A stretch of DNA of 64,000 bases, taken from assembly GCF_014596935.1 (NCBI RefSeq), contig NZ_JACVXC010000005.1, positions 80,621 through 144,620 of the forward strand, written 5' to 3'. Position 1 is the first letter of the stretch; the number at the start of each line of letters is the position of its first letter. This document shows, piece by piece, positions 7,872 through 16,040 of the stretch. The notes beneath the pieces were generated by a model, which was not told where the DNA came from, ran no database searches, and saw only the letters and a program-made list of their open reading frames with translations. Source of the stretch: Aestuariibaculum suncheonense. Its GTDB lineage: Bacteria > Bacteroidota > Bacteroidia > Flavobacteriales > Flavobacteriaceae. The translations under genes were made by a program, and so were the position numbers.

Positions 7872-10427
7872 TTAGAAAGGGTAGTTAATACCAATGTTAT
7901 AAACAGCATTCGAGAAATTGTAGTCGTTAAACCAACGGTTTTGATCCTGGTATGATGGGTCGTAAGTTTTAAAACCAATATCGAAACGGAATACGAAAAA
8001 ACTAAAGTCGTAGCGTAAACCGAAACCAGAACCAATGGCAATATCTTTTAAGGAGTTAAAACTTGAAAACACCGCATTTTCATCTTCAACATCATCTAAA
8101 ACATTCCAGATGTTTCCTGCATCTATGAAGAAGGCGCCGTTAAGGTCTTCAAAAATATTAAAACGTTGCTCTAAGCCTAAAGCGATTTTTAAGTTGGCTT
8201 CATTAAAATCGTTGCTTGTTCTTGAACTTCCAGGTCCCAAGCTGTAGGCAGTCCAAGCCCTGTTGTCGTTAGCTCCACCGGCGAAGAAACTTTTTGAAAA
8301 CGGAATGTTGGTTGAATTTCCATAAGGAATGGCAATCCCCAGAAAAGTTCGAGCAGCCAAAATATTTTTCTTGCCTAAATCCCAGTGTTTCACATAGTCT
8401 AATTCTGTTTTTACGTATTGAGAATAGGCTACATTGAATAATTCGTAACGGTTGTTGTCGTCTTTTTTAAGGCCCAGAATATCTGACATTGCGGAAATAA
8501 GATTTCCTGCGGTTTCTATTTTAAAGCGGAAAATGGAGAAGTCCTCATCAAACAAATTGGTGCGTTCGTCGTTAGTTAAACTGAAGCTTGATGATAAAAT
8601 CAAGTTGTTTTCAGTAAGCCTTTGCTTACGTTCGTTGATGTTGTTAACTTGTTTATATTCGTTTGGGTTACTGTTTTGGTAACCGTTGTCAGATAGAACG
8701 AGATCAATGAACTCATCTGATTTTTCAACGATCAAATATTCTTTACCATTTTTTTTCTCCTCTATAAATTCTGGCGGGGTGTTGTATGAGTTTAGCGCAA
8801 TATTTTCAAGATTATCGAAGGAACTAGTATAAATGTTAAAATAATTTTCAGCATTCAAATTCCGAACATATTGAATGTTGAAGGCGTCCAGACGATCGGT
8901 TACTTTTCGGGACGGTGACCAGTTATAGTTAAACACACCGCTCAAAGTTTGTTTGTCTAAACCAATGTTGGTTTGACTGGTCGTAGATAAGGAAATTTTT
9001 GTGCTCGGCGACATGTCTTTTGCGATAATTCTATTCGTGTTAAACGGAAAAAAGAATCGCGGAATGGTTAATTTTAAGTCGGCACCTATTTCATTAATAT
9101 CGAAAAAAGGATCGCCAACTTTCTGGTCTTTAGAGGAGCCAATAGATCCAATGGCAGAAATTTCAAGAGTTTCGGCACCTCTGAAAATATTACGCATCAT
9201 CAAACTTGGGTTTAATGAAAATCCGATAGTTTGAATATTGCTCTGTGAAACATCCGCACTAAAACCAAGACTGAATTTCTTTAAAGGTGTTAAACGTATG
9301 GTGTCTGTTAACGTGTAATCCTCATTTTCTATATACTCAATATTTGGGTATTTAAAGGTTCGTAGGCCGTTAATATGTCTGTAAGTTAGGGTGCGGTCAT
9401 TGTCTTTAAAAATACTTCCGGGCTGAATGAAAATGGCATCGGTCAAAGCTTTTGGGCGATAACGCATTTTACCGTAACTATAAAGTTTAAACCCATCGTA
9501 AGTTATAGAGTCTTGAAAGGGTTTGTTGCGATCTTCAAAGGTGTAATCGGTAATAATACTAACATCTTTAATTTTATAAACATGGAAAGGGACACGATAT
9601 AAGGAATCCTGTGTTCTTATGGCGCGATCCTGAATTTGTATATCGACATTTACCTTTTTATTGGTGCCAATCGTATCAATTTCAAAAGCGACATAATCCT
9701 GATTAAAGTAATATAAACCAGAATTTCTTAATTCGTTAGAAATTCTATCACGTTCCTGTTCAAAATTTGATGTTTTGTATTGCTCGTTAGTTTTTATTAA
9801 ACTGTTTCTTAATATTTTTTTATGGTAGATAGAATCGACTATTGGCGATTTTATTTTTGTGGTAATCGTATCTAACATAAAGGGCTGTCCTGTTTCTACG
9901 GAATATTCAACATCGGCGCGTTTATTGTCTTTTCTGTTGATGGCATAGCTGGCTTCAACATCAAACCACCCATTGTTAATATGGTAATCTTCAAGGCGCT
10001 TTACCGACTTTTCGGTTCTTTGTTCATTAATAATCACTGGTGCTTCCCCTGTGGTTTTTAACCACTTATTGAAACCAATACGGTTATTTACATCTTTATC
10101 TAATTGCTTTCGAGATAAAAGCTTTGTTTTACGTGCCAGTTTTTTAGGATTATTATAGATTTTTTCGTTTAGAATGGAATCTATATCTGGTCTGGCTAAA
10201 TTGTAAATTTGTAAGCGTAAAGGCGTGCCCAAAACCGGAATTTTACTGTTTGGTTTTTGATACAGTAAATTTGTAATGGTTTCGGTACTATTTTTTTTGC
10301 CGTTAATAATAACTGTATTATTGGTTAATAAATGTTCATTTTCACCAACTCGTTTTACAGCGTCGCACGAAAATAAATGACTGGCAATTGCTGTTAGTAT
10401 TGATATTTTTAAAAAGTGTTGTTTCAA
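7872..10427 (-). CDS. tamL: TamL-type BamA/TamA family outer-membrane lipoprotein
   Basis: Outer-membrane barrel assembly factor of the Omp85 family. It starts with a lipoprotein signal (LFSC, Cys at residue 21), the feature that marks the Bacteroidetes TamA-like lipoprotein TamL. POTRA-like repeats fill the N-terminal part (about 30-400, for example NGWFDVEASYAI and GLYYFNQDYVAFEID). A C-terminal 16-strand-type barrel follows, with SFFAGGANDNRAWTAYSLGPG near residue 710 (the Omp85 lid-loop region), and the protein ends in a Phe. Length 851 is normal. The partner tamB is not adjacent; the neighbours are fba and, divergently, an RNA methyltransferase. Confidence 0.85.
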   Translation of the reverse strand: MKQHFLKISILTAIASHLFSCDAVKRVGENEHLLTNNTVIINGKKNSTETITNLLYQKPNSKIPVLGTPLRLQIYNLARPDIDSILNEKIYNNPKKLARKTKLLSRKQLDKDVNNRIGFNKWLKTTGEAPVIINEQRTEKSVKRLEDYHINNGWFDVEASYAINRKDNKRADVEYSVETGQPFMLDTITTKIKSPIVDSIYHKKILRNSLIKTNEQYKTSNFEQERDRISNELRNSGLYYFNQDYVAFEIDTIGTNKKVNVDIQIQDRAIRTQDSLYRVPFHVYKIKDVSIITDYTFEDRNKPFQDSITYDGFKLYSYGKMRYRPKALTDAIFIQPGSIFKDNDRTLTYRHINGLRTFKYPNIEYIENEDYTLTDTIRLTPLKKFSLGFSADVSQSNIQTIGFSLNPSLMMRNIFRGAETLEISAIGSIGSSKDQKVGDPFFDINEIGADLKLTIPRFFFPFNTNRIIAKDMSPSTKISLSTTSQTNIGLDKQTLSGVFNYNWSPSRKVTDRLDAFNIQYVRNLNAENYFNIYTSSFDNLENIALNSYNTPPEFIEEKKNGKEYLIVEKSDEFIDLVLSDNGYQNSNPNEYKQVNNINERKQRLTENNLILSSSFSLTNDERTNLFDEDFSIFRFKIETAGNLISAMSDILGLKKDDNNRYELFNVAYSQYVKTELDYVKHWDLGKKNILAARTFLGIAIPYGNSTNIPFSKSFFAGGANDNRAWTAYSLGPGSSRTSNDFNEANLKIALGLEQRFNIFEDLNGAFFIDAGNIWNVLDDVEDENAVFSSFNSLKDIAIGSGFGLRYDFSFFVFRFDIGFKTYDPSYQDQNRWFNDYNFSNAVYNIGINYPF

Positions 10428-10501
10428 ATGAAAATTAAAATTAATTGTAGGTTATTGATATTCTTTGGTTAACTGAATTAAATAGTACCATATTATAGGC
10501 T

Positions 10502-10509
10502 CAAAAATA
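10502..10509 (-). promoter_or_regulatory. Candidate -7 element for tamL
   Basis: Minus-strand TATTTTTG fits TAnnTTTG, about 75 bases upstream of the ATG. No matching -33 element seen. Confidence 0.35.
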
Positions 10510-10681
10510 CATTATTTCAATTGTTTATTTTTATTTTTTTCGACGGTTATTTAACGGTTTCCTTTCTAAAATTCTGAAATATAGACCTATTAAAAAAGTT
10601 TTAAATAAATTAAGACTTCGATAAGGGTATTTTTTTATTTCTTTACACCTTAAAAATTAGATTTAAAGTCATAATAATTAC

Positions 10682-11404
10682 ATGCTTTCCAAAAGTCAAA
10701 TAAAGTTAATAACCAGTTTAAAACAAAAAAAATACCGTCAACAGCATGGTTTGTTCGTTGTTGAAGGCATTAAAACCATTAAGGAATTGTTGGCATCTTC
10801 ACTAACACTTCATGCTTTATATACGACTGAAAGCTTCAATATTGATGCCAAACTGGAAACCATTATTTCTGCTGCCGACTTAAAACGCATCAGCTTTTTA
10901 ACTACCCCGAATACTGCTTTGGCGGTTTTTGAAATGCCGAAATCACAATCAGTTAAAACCGATAAATTAATCGTGGCTTTAGATAGTGTGCGCGATCCCG
11001 GAAATCTGGGAACGATTATCAGACTTTGTGATTGGTTTGGAATTCAAGATTTAGTGTGTAATAATGAAACAGTCGATTGCTTTAACCCGAAAGTAATTCA
11101 GGCGACTATGGGGTCTATTACACGAGTAAATATTAGTTATGTAAATCTTGAAGCATTTATTCGTTCTGTAAATATACCGGTGTATGGTGCCTTTATGGAA
11201 GGGGATAATGTTTATAGTTCAGACTTACCTGAAAACGGAGTTTTAGTGATGGGTAATGAAGCCAACGGAATTTCTAAAGACATTGAAAATCTGGTGACAG
11301 ATAAAATTTCAATTCCAAGATTTGGTGATTTACAAGCTACCGAAAGTTTAAATGTGGCTACCGCAACAGCAATTTTATTAAGCGAATTTAAACGCAGATT
11401 CTAG
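10682..11404 (+). CDS. TrmH/SpoU family RNA 2'-O-methyltransferase
   Basis: SAM-dependent ribose methyltransferase of the SPOUT class; the rRNA or tRNA target cannot be named from sequence. An N-terminal substrate-binding domain (FVVEGIKTIKELL, residues 20-35) precedes the knotted catalytic domain. That domain carries the three family motifs: ALDSVRDPGNLGTIIRLCDWFG (motif 1, Asn-Arg region, about 100-120), VLVMGNEANGIS (motif 2, about 190) and IPRFGDLQATESLNVATATAILL (motif 3, about 215-235). The 240-residue length is normal. It is transcribed divergently from tamL across 254 bases with no other gene visible. Confidence 0.9.
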   Translation: MLSKSQIKLITSLKQKKYRQQHGLFVVEGIKTIKELLASSLTLHALYTTESFNIDAKLETIISAADLKRISFLTTPNTALAVFEMPKSQSVKTDKLIVALDSVRDPGNLGTIIRLCDWFGIQDLVCNNETVDCFNPKVIQATMGSITRVNISYVNLEAFIRSVNIPVYGAFMEGDNVYSSDLPENGVLVMGNEANGISKDIENLVTDKISIPRFGDLQATESLNVATATAILLSEFKRRF

Positions 11405-11434
11405 TCTTAACAGAAATAAAATATTTCAGTTTTT

Positions 11435-12163
11435 TTACTGAAAGGTGAAGTTTATAAACACACCGCGTGTTTGCATGCTGTGAATATTACTCGTCCAGGG
11501 ACTATTCGGGTCTTTGTCTCTAATTAATTCGTCATTCATTGCAAAGACACCCTTTATAGAAGGAGTGAACTTAAAGTTGTGCAAATAGAAATCGATACCG
11601 AAACCTAATTCGTAAAACAACATGTTCTTCTTTGTTCTAAACTGTCCGTTACTGTTGTCGTTAGGGTTGGTTTCGTTAGCCGATAAGTTTAATGCTGTTG
11701 AAAATCCGCCGGTAATAAATGGCTTAAAGTTGTTGATGCGCTTGGTGGAAACTTTAAGTAATAATGGCACATAAATGTAAGTCGATTTTACTTCTCTAAC
11801 TAAATCAGAGCCATTAGGTGTTTCATTTACAAAGTATGATTCGCTGTAATGCAATTCGCGACTCGAAATTAATAACCCAGGTTCTAAACGCAAATCTAAA
11901 AAGTCATTAACGCGTAAGTTTCCTATTAATCCCACATTAAATCCCGGGCTACGCTTTACATAAATGTCGCGTAAATCCTGATTGTAGTCAAAGTTAAAAT
12001 CTAGATAGTTAAATCCTAAAAAATACCCCCAACGTAGTAAGTCATTGTCGGTAGAGCCACGTCCTTGGTTGGCATCATAAATAACTTTGTCTCTTCTGAA
12101 AAGCTGCGCGTTGGCAGCCTGAACTAAGCATAAAAATGATATGGCAACAAGGATACGTTTCAT
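11435..12163 (-). CDS. porT: PorT/SprT-type T9SS outer-membrane protein
   Basis: Predicted eight-stranded outer-membrane barrel needed for type IX secretion and gliding in Bacteroidetes. The signal peptide ends at ANAQ (about residue 19). The body shows barrel strands (DLRLEPGLLISSRELHYSE, STYIYVPLLLKVSTKR, GVFINFTFQ with terminal aromatic strand). The best evidence is the combination of size (242), outer-membrane-beta-barrel pattern and position directly after menG/ubiE (9 bases), the conserved porT locus in Flavobacteria. A generic PorT-like barrel of other function remains possible. A weak hairpin overlaps its stop codon. Confidence 0.8.
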   Translation of the reverse strand: MKRILVAISFLCLVQAANAQLFRRDKVIYDANQGRGSTDNDLLRWGYFLGFNYLDFNFDYNQDLRDIYVKRSPGFNVGLIGNLRVNDFLDLRLEPGLLISSRELHYSESYFVNETPNGSDLVREVKSTYIYVPLLLKVSTKRINNFKPFITGGFSTALNLSANETNPNDNSNGQFRTKKNMLFYELGFGIDFYLHNFKFTPSIKGVFAMNDELIRDKDPNSPWTSNIHSMQTRGVFINFTFQ

Positions 12164-12172
12164 ATAAATGGT

Positions 12173-12898
12173 TTACTTTGACGATTTATAAATGGTAGCT
12201 ACCCCAAACGTTTGTGGATAATCTTCAACATTAATAAACCCAACTTTACGTAAAATATTGTTTAAAGCTTCACCATAGGGAAAAGCAGAAGCCGATTCGC
12301 TTAAGTATTTGTAAGCACTGCGGTCTTTAGAAAATATTTTACCAATAAGCGGTAAGATGTTTTTTGAGTAAAAATTATAGCCTTGTTTGTAAGGTGTTTT
12401 TGTAGGAATCGAGGTTTCAAGAATCACAAATGTGCCTCCCGGTTTTAAAACACGTAAAATTTCTTTTAGTCCGCTTTCAAGTGTTTCAAAGTTTCTCACT
12501 CCAAACGATACGGTAATGGCATCAAAAGTATGGTCTTCAAAAGGCATATTTTCGCTATCGCCAAGAATCATTTCAATGCGGTTGTCAAGACCTTTTTTCT
12601 TTACTTTTTCTTTGCCAATTTCCAGCATGCCGCTACTAATGTCTAAACCAACAATTTTAGTTGCGTTAGTTTCAGCTAAATTAATGGCTAAATCTCCGGT
12701 TCCAGTAGCGATATCTAAAATAGTGTCCGGATTGTTTTCCTTGACCATTTTAACCACTTTGTTACGCCATTTAATATCTATTCCAAAGGAAATAACACGA
12801 TTTAAGCCATCGTAATCACCAGAAATGGTGTCGAACATTTGAGTTACCTGCTCTTTTTTTCCTAAATCGCTATTCTTGTATGGTTTAATTTTTGACAA
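12173..12898 (-). CDS. ubiE: Demethylmenaquinone methyltransferase (MenG/UbiE)
   Basis: Last step of menaquinone synthesis: SAM-dependent C-methylation of demethylmenaquinone. Class I methyltransferase fold with motif [14 protein letters not shown] (about residue 60), [43 protein letters not shown] (family signature, about 115-140) and [13 protein letters not shown]. The 241-residue length is normal. Flavobacteria use menaquinone, so MenG is the likely activity. Menaquinone is the electron acceptor of the Na+-NQR encoded at 29-35 kb. It is co-transcribed with porT downstream. Confidence 0.95.
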   Translation of the reverse strand: MSKIKPYKNSDLGKKEQVTQMFDTISGDYDGLNRVISFGIDIKWRNKVVKMVKENNPDTILDIATGTGDLAINLAETNATKIVGLDISSGMLEIGKEKVKKKGLDNRIEMILGDSENMPFEDHTFDAITVSFGVRNFETLESGLKEILRVLKPGGTFVILETSIPTKTPYKQGYNFYSKNILPLIGKIFSKDRSAYKYLSESASAFPYGEALNNILRKVGFINVEDYPQTFGVATIYKSSK

Positions 12899-12914
12899 TG
12901 CTTTAAATTTTTGA

Positions 12915-12922
12915 CAAACCTA
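12915..12922 (-). promoter_or_regulatory. Candidate -7 element for menG-porT
   Basis: Minus-strand TAGGTTTG matches TAnnTTTG, 17 bases upstream of the menG ATG; no clear -33 element. Confidence 0.4.
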
Positions 12923-13042
12923 CATAATTTATTTCGAGAATAAAATATGAAATAAAGTCTAAATAAGTTAAAAACTAAATTTAGGACGAACCATTGAAAT
13001 GAAATGTAACAGCTCTTTTAATTTCACAATTGTAAATTATAC

Positions 13043-13050
13043 TATCTTTG
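13043..13050 (+). promoter_or_regulatory. Candidate -7 element for trkA-trkH
   Basis: TATCTTTG is an exact TAnnTTTG match, 112 bases before the trkA ATG, so the mRNA would carry a leader of about 105-110 bases. The -33 region is not obvious. Confidence 0.5.
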
Positions 13051-13078
13051 TACTACTTTTTACAAAAAAAAACATATT

Positions 13079-13147
13079 ATGAAGCATTCTTTATTGAAGA
13101 TAAATAAACAGTTTATGTCTGTTAAGAATGTGTCATGTATCCTTTAA
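13079..13147 (+). CDS. Possible 22-residue leader peptide upstream of trkA
   Basis: ATG to TAA encodes MKHSLLKINKQFMSVKNVSC plus IL. It lies about 26 bases after the predicted transcription start and ends 15 bases before the trkA start. It is basic and contains no obvious regulatory run of one amino acid. Nothing but position supports it; it may be chance. Confidence 0.25.
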   Translation: MKHSLLKINKQFMSVKNVSCIL

Positions 13148-13162
13148 AATGAAAATTAGCAA

Positions 13163-14512
13163 ATGAAAATAATTATTGCTGGTGCTGGAGAAGTTGGATT
13201 TCATTTGGCAAAATTATTATCCTACGAGTCTCAGGAAATTACCTTAATCGACCCCGATAAAGAACGTATAGCGTATGCCGATGCTCATCTTGATATTCGA
13301 GTGGTGCGTGGCGATGCAACTTCTATTTCTATTTTAAAAGAAGCTCGAGTTGGTATTTGCGATTTGTTTATCGCGGTAACATCTAGTGAAACGACTAATA
13401 TAACTGTAAGTGCCTTGGCCAAACAGCTGGGCGCCAAGCAAACTATTGCTAGGATTTCAAATACCGAGTTTATTCATCATAAAGAAGAATTAGGATTCGA
13501 CCGTTTTGGAGTTGATGAGTTGATTTCCCCAGAAGCTTTAGCAGCGGCAGAGATAGAATTATCTTTAAAACAATCGTCATTTAACGATACTTACGAGTTT
13601 GAAAATGGAGCTTTAACCATGGTTGGTTTAACATTATCCAGATCGGCGTCGTTTGTTGGGAAAACCGTTAAGGAAGCTGCTGAGATTTTTCCGGAGTTAC
13701 ATTTTGTGCCAATCGCGATTCAGCGTTTCGGAACGCAGTTTACCATAATACCCCGTGGTGATACTAAGTTTGAACGTGGCGATAATGTGGTGTTTATAAC
13801 ATCGGAAGGTGGCGCTGAAGAATTATGCCGATTAACAGGAAAAGTTAACCGAGAAATTAAAGATGTGATGATTCTTGGGGCTAGCCAGATTGGTTTTAAA
13901 GCGGCCAGAGATTTGTGTAAAAAGAAATTCAATATAAAACTAGTTGAACAAAATAAAGAGCATGCTTTTTATATAGCTGATTTGTTACCCGAAGTACTGG
14001 TTGTGCATGGCGATGGTAGAAATGTAGATTTACTGGATGAAGAGAATATTAGCGATATGGATGCTTATATTGCGGTTACCGAAAATTCAGAAACCAACAT
14101 CATGTCTTGTTTAGTAGCAAAGTCAAAAGGCGTTAAAAAAACGATTGCTTTAGTCGAAAATATGGATTATTTTGAGTTGTCGCAATCCGTTGGAATCGAT
14201 ACACTTATCAATAAAAAGCTTTTGGCTGCAAACAATATTTTCAGATATATTCGAAAAGGAGAAGTGGTTGCCATGACAAAATTGAGTAACTTAAATGCCG
14301 AGTTACTGGAGTTTCAGGTAAAGGCAACTTCAGTGGTTTGTAATAAAGTGATTCGAACTATCGATTTTCCCCGTTCAGCTATCATTGGAGGTGTTATTAG
14401 AGATGGGGTTGGAATGATTGCTCTCGGGAATTTTAAAATTCAGGAAGGCGATAGAGTAGTTGTTTGTTGTTTGTTACAATCCATCAAACGCGTAGAAAAA
14501 CTATTTCTTTAA
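13163..14512 (+). CDS. trkA: Trk K+ uptake regulatory subunit TrkA
   Basis: Cytoplasmic NAD(H)/nucleotide-binding gating ring of the Trk potassium transporter. Two RCK modules in tandem: RCK_N at residues 1-130 (IIIAGAGEVGFHLAKLL, then TLIDPDKERI) and at about 230-350 (VMILGASQIGFKAARDL, then IKLVEQNKEHA). RCK_C domains follow each (about 140-225 and 370-449). In the second half the GxGxxG loop is degenerate (GASQIG), as is common in one of the two TrkA halves. The 449-residue length is normal. It sits 23 bases before trkH. Confidence 0.95.
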   Translation: MKIIIAGAGEVGFHLAKLLSYESQEITLIDPDKERIAYADAHLDIRVVRGDATSISILKEARVGICDLFIAVTSSETTNITVSALAKQLGAKQTIARISNTEFIHHKEELGFDRFGVDELISPEALAAAEIELSLKQSSFNDTYEFENGALTMVGLTLSRSASFVGKTVKEAAEIFPELHFVPIAIQRFGTQFTIIPRGDTKFERGDNVVFITSEGGAEELCRLTGKVNREIKDVMILGASQIGFKAARDLCKKKFNIKLVEQNKEHAFYIADLLPEVLVVHGDGRNVDLLDEENISDMDAYIAVTENSETNIMSCLVAKSKGVKKTIALVENMDYFELSQSVGIDTLINKKLLAANNIFRYIRKGEVVAMTKLSNLNAELLEFQVKATSVVCNKVIRTIDFPRSAIIGGVIRDGVGMIALGNFKIQEGDRVVVCCLLQSIKRVEKLFL

Positions 14513-14535
14513 TCACTTTCTAAAAGCATCATATA

Positions 14536-16029
14536 TTGAGACTTAATTATAAAATCATCTTTCATTTTTTAGGCTTATTGCTTTTGTTTAACGGAGGCTT
14601 TATGTTGTTGTCGGCACTAGTCAGTCTAATTTATAAAGATGGTGTTACCTCTCAAATTTTTACAGCAGGTATTTTAACACTTTTGATTGGGGTGATTTCT
14701 ATGTTTTTAACTCGAAATCATATCAAGGAAATGAATAAACGTGAAGGGTACATTGTTGTGTCTTTCGGGTGGATTATTATGTCTTTGTCTGGAACTTTAC
14801 CTTATGTGTTTACGGAAAGTATTTCGAATTTCACTAATGCGTTCTTCGAGACCATGTCTGGTTATACGACTACAGGAGCTTCTATTTTAAATGATATTGA
14901 AGCAGTTCCTAAAGGGGTGTTGTTCTGGCGAAGTACTACACATTGGATTGGTGGTATGGGAATTATCGTTTTGGCTATTGCTATTTTACCTTTATTAGGA
15001 ATTGGTGGTATGCAGCTTTTTGCAGCTGAAGCTCCAGGGCCAAGTGCCGACAAATTACACCCAAGAATTACTGATACAGCCAAGCGTTTATGGCTAATTT
15101 ACTTTGGATATACCGTAGCAGAAACTTTGTTTTTGAAATTGGCTGGCATGTCTTTTTTCGATGCGATTAACCATTCTATGGCGACGGTTTCTACTGGCGG
15201 ATTTTCTACTAAAAATGCGAGTTTAGCCTATTGGAATGATCAACCTATCATTCAATATATTGTGATACTTTTTATGTTTTTAGCAGGCGCCAACTTTGTG
15301 TTGAGTTATTTTGCTTTTAAAGGAAAAGTACAGAAGGTGATTAAAGACGAAGAGTTTAAGTTATATTTCCGTTTCATATTAGTGTTTTCAATCATTGCGG
15401 CGGTTATCATTTACTTTAAAGCCGATCATTCGATATCTACCATTCATCACCCCATGGTTTGGGGAAGAGGCGAAAGTGCGTTTAGGCACGCTTTATTTCA
15501 GGTGTTAACAGTAATTACAACAACCGGATTCATTTCAGCCGATTATACCCTATGGACGCCATTTTTAGTCGTGTTCTTTTTCGGAATTATGTTTTTAGGA
15601 GGTTCAGCTGGAAGTACTTCAGGAGGTGTGAAGGTAGTTCGACATTTAATATTGATAAAAAACGGATTTCTGGAATTTAAACGCGCCTTGCATCCTAATG
15701 CCATTTTACCGGTTCGTTATAATACTAAAGCCATTTCTGGAGATATCGTATTTAATATTCTGGCGTTTTTTATTTTGTATATGTTGTCGTTTATTGTCGG
15801 TGCTTTAGTTTTTTCTATGTTTGGTATCGATTATACATCGGCTGTCGGGTTATCGGCATCAAGTTTGGGTAATATCGGTCCGGCACTGGGTAGTTTTGGC
15901 CCGGTGAATAACTATGCTGCTTTACCTCCTTTAGCACAGTGGTGGTCTTCGTTTTTAATGCTTATTGGTCGTTTAGAATTGTTTACAGTTCTTATCTTAT
16001 TTACGCCATTTTTCTGGAGAAATAGGTAA
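14536..16029 (+). CDS. trkH: Trk K+ uptake membrane subunit TrkH
   Basis: Potassium channel-like membrane protein partnering TrkA. The 497 residues form multiple membrane spans with the four selectivity-filter loops visible: MSGYTTTGAS, STGGFS, TTTGFI and SSLGNIGPA. PNAILPVRYN lies between the third and fourth repeats. The start is a TTG: an in-frame TAA at 14521-14523 leaves only AAG CAT CAT ATA TTG before the conserved RLNYKIIFHFLG opening, so no ATG or GTG start exists unless the protein is shorter. The use of TTG may hold TrkH below TrkA. Confidence 0.95.
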   Translation: MRLNYKIIFHFLGLLLLFNGGFMLLSALVSLIYKDGVTSQIFTAGILTLLIGVISMFLTRNHIKEMNKREGYIVVSFGWIIMSLSGTLPYVFTESISNFTNAFFETMSGYTTTGASILNDIEAVPKGVLFWRSTTHWIGGMGIIVLAIAILPLLGIGGMQLFAAEAPGPSADKLHPRITDTAKRLWLIYFGYTVAETLFLKLAGMSFFDAINHSMATVSTGGFSTKNASLAYWNDQPIIQYIVILFMFLAGANFVLSYFAFKGKVQKVIKDEEFKLYFRFILVFSIIAAVIIYFKADHSISTIHHPMVWGRGESAFRHALFQVLTVITTTGFISADYTLWTPFLVVFFFGIMFLGGSAGSTSGGVKVVRHLILIKNGFLEFKRALHPNAILPVRYNTKAISGDIVFNILAFFILYMLSFIVGALVFSMFGIDYTSAVGLSASSLGNIGPALGSFGPVNNYAALPPLAQWWSSFLMLIGRLELFTVLILFTPFFWRNR

Positions 16030-16040
16030 GTTTTGATTTG

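Noticed and set aside
11424-11443. TTTCAG/CTGAAA hairpin as terminator between the methyltransferase and porT genes
   Set aside because: The stem is short and AT-rich and the T-run lies in the loop rather than after the stem.
12432-12815. 127-residue ORF antisense to menG
   Set aside because: It mirrors the codon structure of a clearly real gene on the other strand.
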